Assembly (NCBI RefSeq): GCF_000011065.1 | Contig: NC_004663.1 | Span: 4,278,001 to 4,342,000 of the forward strand | DNA from: Bacteroides thetaiotaomicron VPI-5482 | GTDB taxonomy: Bacteria > Bacteroidota > Bacteroidia > Bacteroidales > Bacteroidaceae | Length of the DNA: 64,000 nt | Reading direction: 5' to 3' | Shown here: positions 44,214-52,830 of the stretch, one piece after another | How the letters are laid out: every line of letters starts with the position of its first letter | Numbering within the stretch: position 1 is the first letter of the stretch | The notes under the pieces: generated by a model | What the model was told of the DNA's origin: nothing | What the model saw: only the letters and a program-made list of their open reading frames with translations | Databases searched by the model: none | Position numbers and translations under genes: made by a program

Positions 44214-45695
44214 TTACTTGTTTAATCTCCATTCGAAACCATCTTTTGTATCTTTCACTTCAAATCCGAGTGCAGTCAATGTATTACGGATTTCGTCGGA
44301 AGTAGCCCAGTCTTTGTTGGCTTTTGCTTTCATGCGTTGTTCAAGAAGCATATCAACGACTTTGCCATAAGCGGCTTCGCGACCGTCGGAAGAACCTTTC
44401 TCTTCTTTCAGCCCCATGATGTCGAAGCAGAACAGGTGGAAAGTTTCTTTCAGGTCTTTCAGATCTTCTGCGGAGATCGTTGCATTTCCTGCGTTGATAT
44501 TATTGATGATGCGGGCACCTTCGAAAAGCTGTGCGATGACAATAGGAGTATTCAAGTCGTCATTCATAGCTTCGTAGCATTTAGCACGCAGCTCTTTCAC
44601 GTTGATACCTTCCGAAGTTGTTGCGGCCGGAGTGATCTTGTCGAGTCCTTCGATTGCTTCTATCAAACGTTGCAGCCCTTTTTCCGAAGCTTGCAATGCT
44701 TCGTTACTGAAGTCTACAGTGCTGCGATAGTGAGCTTGCAGGATGAAGAAACGGATGGTCATCGGAGTGTAGGCTTGTGCCAGCAACTTGTGAGTACCGT
44801 TGAAGAATTCATCCAGCGTGATGAAGTTGCCGAGTGATTTACCCATCTTCGTACCGTTGATGGTAATCATGTTGTTGTGCATCCAGTAGTGAACCATGTC
44901 ATCGCCTTGCGAAGCTACCGACTGTGCGATCTCACATTCATGATGCGGGAAGATCAGGTCCATTCCTCCTCCGTGAATATCGAAGTGCTCGCCCAGATAC
45001 TTGCGTCCCATGGCGGTACATTCGGCATGCCATCCGGGGAAACCGTCGCTCCATGGAGAAGGCCAGCGCATGATGTGTTCCGGCTGCGCTTTTTTCCAGA
45101 GGGCGAAGTCGGCGGGATTACGTTTTTCGCTTTGTCCATCGAGGTCGCGGGTGGTATTCAGTACGTCGTCCAAGTTGCGCCCTGAGAGTTTGCCGTAATG
45201 ATAATCCTTGTTATATTTAGCTACGTCAAAGTAGACGGAACCTTCGCTTTCGTAAGCGTATCCGGCGTCCAGAATCTTCTGTACGAGCTGGATTTGTTCG
45301 ATAATGTGACCCGAAGCGTGCGGTTCGATGCTGGGAGAAAGTACATTCAGTGCTTCCATTGCCTTATGATAGCGGTTCAGGTAATACTGAACAACTTCCA
45401 TAGGCTCCAATTCTTCGAGACGGGCTTTCTTGGCTATTTTGTCTTCTCCTTCGTCAGCATCATGCTCCAGATGACCGACATCGGTAATATTGCGTACATA
45501 GCGTACTTTATATCCTAAATGAGTCAGATAACGGAAGAGTACGTCAAATGTGATGGCGGGACGGGCATGTCCCAAGTGAGCATCACCGTATACTGTCGGT
45601 CCGCATACATACATGCCTACATGCGGTGCGTGAAGCGGTACGAACAATTCTTTCTTTCTATCTAACGTGTTGTAAATGGTAAGTTGATGTTCCAT
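44214..45695 (-). CDS. cysS: Cysteinyl-tRNA synthetase
   Basis: A 493-residue class I synthetase of normal length. Zinc ligand Cys31 (YVCGPTVYG), HLGH at 40-43 (the HIGH motif), the GWHAECTAM and IFPHHECE zinc/substrate motifs, and KMGKS (KMSKS motif) near residue 284 are present, with a C-terminal DALR-type helical domain. It charges tRNA-Cys in the cytoplasm. It is a single gene with a -7 box at 45725-45732 and a short leader. Confidence 0.97.
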   Translation of the reverse strand: MEHQLTIYNTLDRKKELFVPLHAPHVGMYVCGPTVYGDAHLGHARPAITFDVLFRYLTHLGYKVRYVRNITDVGHLEHDADEGEDKIAKKARLEELEPMEVVQYYLNRYHKAMEALNVLSPSIEPHASGHIIEQIQLVQKILDAGYAYESEGSVYFDVAKYNKDYHYGKLSGRNLDDVLNTTRDLDGQSEKRNPADFALWKKAQPEHIMRWPSPWSDGFPGWHAECTAMGRKYLGEHFDIHGGGMDLIFPHHECEIAQSVASQGDDMVHYWMHNNMITINGTKMGKSLGNFITLDEFFNGTHKLLAQAYTPMTIRFFILQAHYRSTVDFSNEALQASEKGLQRLIEAIEGLDKITPAATTSEGINVKELRAKCYEAMNDDLNTPIVIAQLFEGARIINNINAGNATISAEDLKDLKETFHLFCFDIMGLKEEKGSSDGREAAYGKVVDMLLEQRMKAKANKDWATSDEIRNTLTALGFEVKDTKDGFEWRLNK

Positions 45696-45724
45696 AACAT
45701 TTTATATTTGTTCTATTGGAAGTG

Positions 45725-45732
45725 CAAAGTTA
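45725..45732 (-). promoter_or_regulatory. -7 box of cysS
   Basis: TAACTTTG on the minus strand, 29 bp before the cysS ATG. A GTTG -33-like element lies 17 bp upstream (45750-45753). Confidence 0.6.
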
Positions 45733-45798
45733 GAATAAATAATTGATTTCAACTTAACTTGCAAGGGATTTTGTCTGATCTGCTGAAGGAAGAATGCC

Positions 45799-46611
45799 TT
45801 ATGGGACGTTGAAGATTCTCTCTATCGCTTCCGCAACCCCATCTTCGTCATTAGTCAGTGTAATGTAGTCGGCAGCCTTCTTCACAGGCTCCTGCGCGTT
45901 GCCCATTGCTACGCCCATACCAGCAAATTTGATCATCGACAGGTCATTGTAGCCATCGCCTATAGCTATCACTTCCTCGCGTGTCATTCCTATATTTTCC
46001 AACAGGACGCTGAGGGATAAAGCCTTGTCGATACCTTGCGGAACCAACTCCAGGAAATAAGGTTCCGAACGGAAGACATTGATCTTTCCTTGCAGGCGGA
46101 TACAAAGCTCGGATTCTACAGGAATTAGCTTGCCGGCATCTCCGACGATGAGGCACTTGGCTACTGGGAGGGTGATGTCAGTCAGGAAGTCGTTTGTTTC
46201 CCGTATCGCCATTTTATTGAGGAAGGCTTCTTTTTGTACGTATGGATCCAACGAGTTTTCGGTCACTATTTCTGCTCCGTCGTAAGTCAGTATGCTTAGA
46301 TGATTGGTGCGGGCACATTCGTAGAGTACCGGAACGACTTCGTTGGGCAGTACATTCTCGTACATCATTTCTTTGCTTTCCCAGTTGATGATTTCCCCAC
46401 CGTTATAGGACAGGATAAATCCGCCGAACTCATTCATGCGTAACTCGTTGGCGAGCGGTACGATGCCATAAGTCGGTCGCCCTGATGCAAGGACCAGACG
46501 GATACCTTGTTCTTGTATGCGTATCAGCGTTTCCCGGTTGCGGGAAGAGATTTCTTTTTTAGAATTGGTGAGTGTGCCGTCGAGGTCGAGCACTATGAGT
46601 TTGTATTTCAT
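45799..46611 (-). CDS. Cof-type HAD-superfamily sugar-phosphate phosphatase
   Basis: A 270-residue HAD-IIB phosphatase. Nucleophile D9 and acid D11 are in LDLDGTLTN, motif II Ser/Thr in LASGRPTYG, Lys near 190 region, and motif IV in GDGYNDLSM with a C2B cap between. Such proteins dephosphorylate sugar phosphates or nucleotides. The substrate is unknown. It is monocistronic, with a -7 box at 46631-46638 close to the start codon. Confidence 0.92.
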   Translation of the reverse strand: MKYKLIVLDLDGTLTNSKKEISSRNRETLIRIQEQGIRLVLASGRPTYGIVPLANELRMNEFGGFILSYNGGEIINWESKEMMYENVLPNEVVPVLYECARTNHLSILTYDGAEIVTENSLDPYVQKEAFLNKMAIRETNDFLTDITLPVAKCLIVGDAGKLIPVESELCIRLQGKINVFRSEPYFLELVPQGIDKALSLSVLLENIGMTREEVIAIGDGYNDLSMIKFAGMGVAMGNAQEPVKKAADYITLTNDEDGVAEAIERIFNVP

Positions 46612-46630
46612 GTCGCATTGTTTTGGGTTG

Positions 46631-46638
46631 CAAAGATA
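46631..46638 (-). promoter_or_regulatory. -7 box of the HAD phosphatase gene
   Basis: TATCTTTG on the minus strand, 19 bp before the ATG at 46611. Confidence 0.6.
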
Positions 46639-46726
46639 GGAGAAAATGGATGACTACAAAGTGCGTGGTAATTAAAATATGCTTAGATTATGCACTTTTA
46701 TGGTGCAATAGTGAGATGTTTGATTG

Positions 46727-49700
46727 TTATTTCAGCAAATCCGCCCACTGCTCATTGCTCAGTGCAGGCAGTGCCTCACTATCCGTAATAAATGTTTCTG
46801 CCAGCCTCCTCTTGTCCTCCTGTAGTTGGAGAATCTTTTCTTCGATACTATTCTGAGTGATAAAACGATAGGCGATAACCTGTTTATCCTGACCGATACG
46901 ATGTGCACGGGCGATGGCTTGTGACTCGGCAGCAGGATTCCACCAAGGATCGATGATAAATACATAATCGGCTTGTGTAAGGTTAAGGCCGACTCCTCCT
47001 GCTTTCAAAGAAATAAGGAATGCCTGCACATCCTTTTGCTCGGTGAAATGGGCGATTTCGGAAGGTCGGTTGTTGGTGGAACCGGTCAGCAGAGCATACT
47101 TCCAACCCCGTTGGCGGAATACCTCGGCAAGTATCTCCAAATGCCGGACAAAGGAAGAAAAGATAAGTACCTTATGTCCTTCACTTCTTAGTGTGTCAAA
47201 GGTATCGATGATTTGTTCCGTTTTTCCCGATACCCCGTCGAAGTCGGGAAAGATAAGCTGCGGATGGCAAGCCAGTTGACGGAGACGCAGGATACCGTTC
47301 AGGATGCTGAACATATGGTATCTGTCTTTGTTTTCGGGTTGCTGGAGTAATATGTTGCGGAGGCTGTTTTTCTCCTGTTCGTAGCTCTCACCCTGCTTTT
47401 CGGACATGGCGCAATAGATCGTTTCTTCGGTAAGCGGGGGAAGTTCCGGCGCTACCTCGCTTTTGCTTCTGCGAAGGATAAACGGAGCGATGATCTGTTG
47501 CAGCCTTTTCTCCATACGGACGTTTCCTTGCCGGATCGGAATGATAAACTGCTTATGAAAAGTGCTTTCTTCTCCTAACAGGTCCGGTTGCAGAAAACGG
47601 AACTGTGCCCACAAATCTTTGAGAGAGTTCTCGATAGGCGTACCGGTAAGTGCAATCCGGTGCTTGCCTTGCAACTGGATGACCGAACGGAAAGTAAGGG
47701 AATCATTGTTCTTGATATTCTGACTCTCATCAAGTACGATGTATTCGAATGTGTAGGAGCGGAGAATATCAATGTTATTCCTCATCATCCCATAAGTCGT
47801 GAATATCAGATGGAAATGATTGAAGAACTTCTCCGGATGTCCTTTGGGAAACGCGGTGTTGCTGTTATATTCCGCTATCGCAAGAGTCGTGAAGCGTTTA
47901 GCCTCTCTTCGCCAGTTGTGGAGCAGGGAGGTGGGGACAACGATCAGAGTGGCAGGCTTACGGGAGTTCTTTCCGTGTTCCTGTCTGTGATCATCTTCTT
48001 TCGGTCTGTTTTTCTCTCTGATTTCCCGTGCGTCCGGCAGCAGCTCATCTTCGGAGGAAAACGAGAATAAGGAGAATTGTCCTTCGGCATCTGCTATCTG
48101 CTCTCTGACGGGAGGATTGTTGGCAGTACATTCCTTGTCCGGCTGACTGTCGGAAGCTGTGGTTTCTGTAAATACGGGCTTCATAGGAGCAGTGACCGCA
48201 TCAGGAGAAAGCGGTTTGTATATATATTGCAGCAGCGTCAGCGTCTGAAGCGTCTTTCCAAGTCCCATATCATCTGCCAGGCAGCCGCCGAATCCTTGCT
48301 TGTTCAGCTGTACCATCCATGAGAATCCTTTCTGCTGATAGGGTCGTAGTTTCGCATTCAGTCCTTGGGGAACAGGAACATTGCGTATCTCTCTCTTGAA
48401 AAGCAGGTTTTTAGGCCCGTTTTCTTCTAAAGCCGATTGTACGGCACCGACAAAGGTCGGTTTCAGACGAATCCCTGTCTCCGTCTGGGTGCCCAGTTCC
48501 AACAGGTTTCCGTATTTGCTGAACCATTCTTCCGGTAAAAGAATCATGCGTCCGTCCGGTAACAGAAATTCTCTTTTCTCTTCAAGGATGTGCTTGCGGA
48601 AGCGTGAGAAAGGGATACGCAGATTGCCGATGACTACCGTGATATGTAGCTCAAACCAGTCGGGTTCGTCATCACAACTCTGTTCGATGCGGATTTCGTC
48701 CAGACAGTAAGGAGTATTCCCCATGTTTCCTGTCAGCAGAAAAGACTGTTGGAGCATCTCCCGATATGTACTGATCCATTCGGTAATTGTCTTTTCGGGT
48801 GCATCGGGCGACAGCTTGAAATGAACGTCGCTGACTCGTTGCAAGCCGGAATCTGTTAACATCCGGAGCTTCTCTTCTTCGGCATCGCTATCCCGACGGA
48901 AAAAGAATATCTCGCCGAAATCGTTCCGGTAAATGATCTTCTTCATTTCGGTCACGGTGTCGGGAGTAAATGACTGGTCACCATAACGGAAGCTAAGCCG
49001 CAACATCTGTTCGTCGTAAATGGTATCTTCAAGAGACAGGACAGCTTCGCAGGCATACGTCTCTTCAATGATATTCAGTCCCTGAGTCGTGATTTCATGA
49101 TAGCGTGCTATTGGAATGACGATGTTATCGATGTATTTCTCGATTTGGGAAGCAGGGACGCTGATTTTCTTTTTCTTGGTAAAGGGCAGAATGCGTACGC
49201 TCTCAATATGCGGAAAGAAGTACAGCTCCATTCCCAGTAAGAGGGCAGACGGTGAGGAGGTCAGCACGATAACAGGCTTCTGCTCACTTAATGAGAGCGG
49301 CTGCCCGTCATAATAGCATTGCAGCTGGTAGCGGAAATTGGTCTCATCGGCAAGAAACGTAAAACGGATTTCCACGTCATGAGGATGCACATGATAGGCA
49401 TGATGCGCATATAGCAGTTTGCTTCCGACCTGTTTCTGATACAGAGGAAGATTATGATGGCGTATCAATGTCAGCATCTCCTGCATTTTTTTCTCGATGA
49501 ATGGGCGGATATTGTTCTTTACCCGCTCCGGATCTTCGGATAATTTGCGCAGAAAACGGGATACTGTTTTCTCACGCGAATAGATCCCCATCAGATATTT
49601 CTCTGTATAATGAGAGGCGATGTCGATAGCTTGTTGCTCGGCCTCGTTCATCCGGCTGATTGCTTCGGGTGAAGCGTGAAAAGCCTGTTCAATGAGTTGG

Positions 49701-49810
49701 TATGTACCGTCGTCAGATTTCTCTGCCATATAAGGAATCAGTAGTGTGCCGAACGTCAGATGTTCGGTTAAAACGATGATAACTTGTCCGGTATTTGCTT
49801 TCTCTTCCAT
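46727..49810 (-). CDS. SNF2/SWI2-family DEAD-like helicase
   Basis: A 1027-residue protein. Residues 1-480 are an accessory region of bacterial SNF2 proteins with no motif I recognise. The ATPase follows: motif I GLGKT near 514 (ADDMGLGKTLQTL), motif Ia PTSLLHNW, motif II DESQ near 692 (in place of DEAH), motif III LTGTPIENS. Helicase_C has FSSFVRHLEIL, SLKAGGVGLNLTQADYVF and motif VI QAIARAHRIGQ. It is a DNA translocase, probably remodelling protein-DNA complexes, and no partner gene is nearby. It diverges from the mnmA-like gene through closely packed promoters. About 110 residues between motifs Ia and I-proximal segments (about 545-620) are acidic and low in complexity. Confidence 0.93.
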   Translation of the reverse strand: MEEKANTGQVIIVLTEHLTFGTLLIPYMAEKSDDGTYQLIEQAFHASPEAISRMNEAEQQAIDIASHYTEKYLMGIYSREKTVSRFLRKLSEDPERVKNNIRPFIEKKMQEMLTLIRHHNLPLYQKQVGSKLLYAHHAYHVHPHDVEIRFTFLADETNFRYQLQCYYDGQPLSLSEQKPVIVLTSSPSALLLGMELYFFPHIESVRILPFTKKKKISVPASQIEKYIDNIVIPIARYHEITTQGLNIIEETYACEAVLSLEDTIYDEQMLRLSFRYGDQSFTPDTVTEMKKIIYRNDFGEIFFFRRDSDAEEEKLRMLTDSGLQRVSDVHFKLSPDAPEKTITEWISTYREMLQQSFLLTGNMGNTPYCLDEIRIEQSCDDEPDWFELHITVVIGNLRIPFSRFRKHILEEKREFLLPDGRMILLPEEWFSKYGNLLELGTQTETGIRLKPTFVGAVQSALEENGPKNLLFKREIRNVPVPQGLNAKLRPYQQKGFSWMVQLNKQGFGGCLADDMGLGKTLQTLTLLQYIYKPLSPDAVTAPMKPVFTETTASDSQPDKECTANNPPVREQIADAEGQFSLFSFSSEDELLPDAREIREKNRPKEDDHRQEHGKNSRKPATLIVVPTSLLHNWRREAKRFTTLAIAEYNSNTAFPKGHPEKFFNHFHLIFTTYGMMRNNIDILRSYTFEYIVLDESQNIKNNDSLTFRSVIQLQGKHRIALTGTPIENSLKDLWAQFRFLQPDLLGEESTFHKQFIIPIRQGNVRMEKRLQQIIAPFILRRSKSEVAPELPPLTEETIYCAMSEKQGESYEQEKNSLRNILLQQPENKDRYHMFSILNGILRLRQLACHPQLIFPDFDGVSGKTEQIIDTFDTLRSEGHKVLIFSSFVRHLEILAEVFRQRGWKYALLTGSTNNRPSEIAHFTEQKDVQAFLISLKAGGVGLNLTQADYVFIIDPWWNPAAESQAIARAHRIGQDKQVIAYRFITQNSIEEKILQLQEDKRRLAETFITDSEALPALSNEQWADLLK

Positions 49811-49830
49811 TCTCTTTAGGCTTTAACAAA

Positions 49831-49838
49831 CAAAGATA
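49831..49838 (-). promoter_or_regulatory. -7 box of the SNF2 helicase gene
   Basis: TATCTTTG on the minus strand, 20 bp before the ATG at 49810 and only 12 bp from the plus-strand -7 box of the divergent gene. Confidence 0.6.
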
Positions 49839-49850
49839 CGGGAAAATCCT

Positions 49851-49858
49851 TAATTTTG
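49851..49858 (+). promoter_or_regulatory. -7 box abutting the start of the mnmA-like gene
   Basis: TAATTTTG ends 4 bases before the ATG at 49863 (a second ATG follows at once at 49866), which suggests a leaderless transcript. The two opposite -7 boxes are so close that polymerase can hardly occupy both. Confidence 0.55.
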
Positions 49859-49862
49859 CAGC

Positions 49863-50975
49863 ATGATGGAAGAAAACAAACGAGTATTGTTAGGAATGAG
49901 CGGCGGTACGGACAGTTCCGTAGCTGCCATGCGATTGCTGGAAGCCGGATATGAGGTGACCGGAGTTACTTTCCGTTTCTATGAGTTGAACGACTCGACC
50001 GAATATCTGGAAGATGCCCGCCATCTGGCAGAGCGTTTGGGAATCCGTCATATCACGTATGATGCCCGCGAGATATTCCGCAAACAGATTATCGAATATT
50101 TTGTGCATGAATATATGGTGGGGCATACTCCTGTGCCCTGCACATTGTGCAATAACTATCTGAAATGGCCTCTTCTATCCAAAATTGCCGATGAAATGGG
50201 GATTTTTTATATTGCTACGGGGCATTATGTACGGAAAGTAAAGGTGGATGATACCTGTTATATAACTTACGCTGCCGATTCGGACAAGGATCAGACCTTT
50301 TTCTTATGGGGACTCAAACAGGATATTCTTCGGAGAATGTTGCTTCCGATGGGAGATATTACCAAAGTGGAAGCACGTGCCTTTGCTGCTGAACGGGGAT
50401 TTCAGAAAGTGGCGGTGAAAAGGGACAGTTTGGGAGTTTGCTTTTGCCCGATGGATTATCGAAGCTTTCTGAAAATGTGGTTGGTCAGCAATTGTCAGCC
50501 GCAGGTCAGCGTAGGTCAGCCCCAGGTCAGTGCAGGTCAGACTTGGTCAGCGGAGGTCAGACGTGGACGATTTGTCGATGAAAAGGGAGATTTTATAGCC
50601 TGGCACGAGGGTTATCCTTTTTATACCGTCGGACAACGGCGTGGCTTGGGCATTCATTTGAATCGTGCCGTCTTTGTGAAGGAAATTCGCCCGGAAAAGA
50701 ATGAAGTAGTACTCGCTTCCCTACAGGCTTTGGAGAAAACAGAGATGTTACTTAAAGATTGGAATATTGTTAATCGGGAACGTTTGTTAGGGCATGCGGA
50801 TATCATTGTGAAGATTCGCTATCGGAAACAGGAAAATCATTGTACCGTGACAGTTACACTAGATAATTTCCTGCATGTACAACTTCACGAACCGTTGACG
50901 GCAATCGCATCCGGGCAGGCTGCTGCCTTCTATAAAGATGGTTTGTTGCTAGGCGGTGGAATCATTGTAGAATAA
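49863..50975 (+). CDS. mnmA: MnmA-type tRNA 2-thiouridylase with a repeat-coded linker
   Basis: A 370-residue protein. The PP-loop SGGTDSS is at 13-19 (usually SGGVDSS). The two catalytic Cys are Cys96 (TLCNNYLKW) and Cys193 (GVCFCPMDY). The central beta domain has GQRRGLGIH and the C-terminal beta barrel follows. MnmA uses ATP and a persulfide to thiolate U34 of tRNA Lys/Glu/Gln. Residues about 207-233 ([19 protein letters not shown]) are coded by a GGTCAG repeat array and replace the short linker after the catalytic domain, so this seems a diverged copy. Bacteroides genomes often carry more than one mnmA-like gene, so the exact tRNA target is uncertain. Confidence 0.85.
50483..50560 (+). 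repeat. GGTCAG hexamers at 10-11-bp spacing inside the mnmA-like gene
   Basis: GGTCAG occurs at 50483, 50504, 50514, 50525, 50535, 50545 and 50555, with a TGTCAG variant at 50493. Intervals are 10, 11, 10, 11, 10, 10, 10. The four or five bases between hexamers vary. The array stays in frame and codes a polar Gln/Ser/Val linker. The mean spacing, about 10.3 bp, equals one helical turn. Confidence 0.9.
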
Positions 50976-51181
50976 TCATTGCTTCAGTCTCCTATAAAGT
51001 TTGAAAAAGTAAAAATCATCTGCCATCTGCAACAGAATCGACTCATCTTATTCTTTATTTTTTGCTTATAGCGTTGTAGATACCAGTTGCAAGCTGGTAA
51101 TACAAAAAAGTCCCACAGTGCATATTATGTACACTGTAGGATACTTTCTGTCATATAATGATTTAATTTGTTCGGATAACT
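50976..51181. other. 206-bp gap between convergent genes
   Basis: It contains a small inverted repeat CCAGTTGCAAGCTGG near 51083-51097 and the terminator at 51103-51141. Nothing else is seen. Confidence 0.5.
51103..51141 (-). terminator. Intrinsic terminator of the GH3-family gene
   Basis: TCCTACAGTG (minus, 51141-51132) pairs with CACTGTGGGA (51120-51111) with one G-T pair, followed on the minus strand by CTTTTTTG. Confidence 0.85.
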
Positions 51182-52693
51182 TTATTCGTTGTTCAGCACC
51201 AGCATTGACTCTATATATTCGCGTGTATTGCTTAATCTGGGCACTTTGTGCTGTCCACCTAATTTTCCCTTCCTTGCCAGCCAGTCATGGAACAATCCCG
51301 GACGCGCAACGATGACTTCCAGTGGTTGCAGAGCAATATCTTTCCAACGCTTCGCCTCATAGTCTGAATTTACTTCTTTCAATGTAGCATCAAGTATTGC
51401 GGCAAATTTCTCTACGGAATCCGGCATCTTGGCAAATTCTATCAGCCATTGATGACGGCATTTGGCGTGTTCGTCCATAAATACCGGTGCTGCAGAGTAT
51501 TCGCAAACCTGCGCTCCCGTCTCGGCACAAGCTTTAGCCAGGCCTTTTTCGGCATTATCTACAATCAGTTCTTCTCCAAAAGCATTGATGAAATGCTTCG
51601 TACGTCCTGTGATGACGAACTTATATGGGTTCTTGTTGGTAAACTTCACCGTATCACCGATCATGTATCGCCACAATCCGCAGGACGTAGAAATCACCAT
51701 TGCGTAATTCTTGTTAAGTTCCACCTCTTCGAGGCAGTAAGCACGTGGATTTTCCTTATCAACTTCTTCCAGCGGAACGAACTCGTAGAAAATACCGTAG
51801 TCGATCATCAGCAACATGGCAGGGTCCGAAAGATCGTTCTGCGTACCAAAGTATCCTTCGGAAGCGTTGTAGGTCTCTACATAATGCATCATCTTTGAGT
51901 GAATCACCTGTTTGTACTGCTCACGATAAGGGGTGAAAGCCACTCCGCCGTGGAAGAATACTTCCAGATTCGGCCACACTTCCTCCAGAGTTTGTTTGCC
52001 GGTCTTTTCGAGAATACGCTTGATAAGTACCAGCATCCATGAGGGTACACCGGACAAACTGGTCACATTGACCGGAATAGTACTGTTGGCTATCGCTTCT
52101 ATCTTGGTTTCCCATTCGCTCATCAAAGCGATTTTCTTGCTCGGCACACGAATGAAATTGATTAACGGATTGACGTTCTGAATCAGAATCGCCGACAAGT
52201 CTCCCACCAAACTATGGTTGGAGTTGAGGTTCGGACTATGGCTGCCTCCCAGAATCAACCCTTTTCCCGAGAAAAAGTGGCTGTCCGGATTGATGCGGAA
52301 GTAAAGTGCCGCAGCATCTTTACCGCCTCTATAGTGAATGTCTTCCAGAGCTTCTTTGCTGACAGGCAGGAATTTGCTTTTATCATTGGTCGTTCCGGAT
52401 GATTTGGCAAACCAGCGTATTTCCGATGGCCAAAGCAGATTCTGTTCCCCCGCCCGCAAGCGTTCTACATAAGGTTTTATTTCCTCATAAGTCTGTATTG
52501 GAAGGCGGTTTCTGAAATCCTCATAGCTACGGATGGAGGCGTAGTCGTACTTTTTTCCCCACTCTGTCTGTGCAGCTTGGTTCACTAAGCGACTCAGCAC
52601 ACGGTGCTGTATCTCACTAGCCTGACTAGCATAAAGGTCTATTTGTTTTAAACGGGAATCGAAAGTCTTACTAATAATCTTTGTAATATTCAT
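51182..52693 (-). CDS. GH3 auxin-responsive promoter family protein (acyl-adenylate-forming enzyme)
   Basis: A 503-residue protein of the GH3 family found widely in Bacteroidetes. It has the ATP-binding motif SSGTTNDKSKFLPVS, the YNASEGYFGTQ motif and the C-terminal TGRTKHFINAFGEEL. Plant GH3 proteins adenylate a carboxylic acid and join it to an amino acid. The bacterial substrate is unknown. There is no signal peptide, so it is cytoplasmic. It is monocistronic with a clear promoter and terminator. Confidence 0.9.
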   Translation of the reverse strand: MNITKIISKTFDSRLKQIDLYASQASEIQHRVLSRLVNQAAQTEWGKKYDYASIRSYEDFRNRLPIQTYEEIKPYVERLRAGEQNLLWPSEIRWFAKSSGTTNDKSKFLPVSKEALEDIHYRGGKDAAALYFRINPDSHFFSGKGLILGGSHSPNLNSNHSLVGDLSAILIQNVNPLINFIRVPSKKIALMSEWETKIEAIANSTIPVNVTSLSGVPSWMLVLIKRILEKTGKQTLEEVWPNLEVFFHGGVAFTPYREQYKQVIHSKMMHYVETYNASEGYFGTQNDLSDPAMLLMIDYGIFYEFVPLEEVDKENPRAYCLEEVELNKNYAMVISTSCGLWRYMIGDTVKFTNKNPYKFVITGRTKHFINAFGEELIVDNAEKGLAKACAETGAQVCEYSAAPVFMDEHAKCRHQWLIEFAKMPDSVEKFAAILDATLKEVNSDYEAKRWKDIALQPLEVIVARPGLFHDWLARKGKLGGQHKVPRLSNTREYIESMLVLNNE

Positions 52694-52724
52694 TTCTGCT
52701 TTAACATAATAATGTTTAGTCGTG

Positions 52725-52732
52725 CAAAAGTA
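52725..52732 (-). promoter_or_regulatory. -7 box of the GH3-family gene
   Basis: TACTTTTG on the minus strand, 31 bp before the ATG at 52693. On the other strand TATCTTTA (52754-52761), one base off consensus, may serve pfkA. Confidence 0.55.
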
Positions 52733-52830
52733 ACCTTATTTATCTTTTTTTTCTATCTTTACGACGGAAATAATCGTTAAAATTTGGCGACTTTTCTTGA
52801 ATCCCGAGTTTCTGACTAAAAAAAACGACA

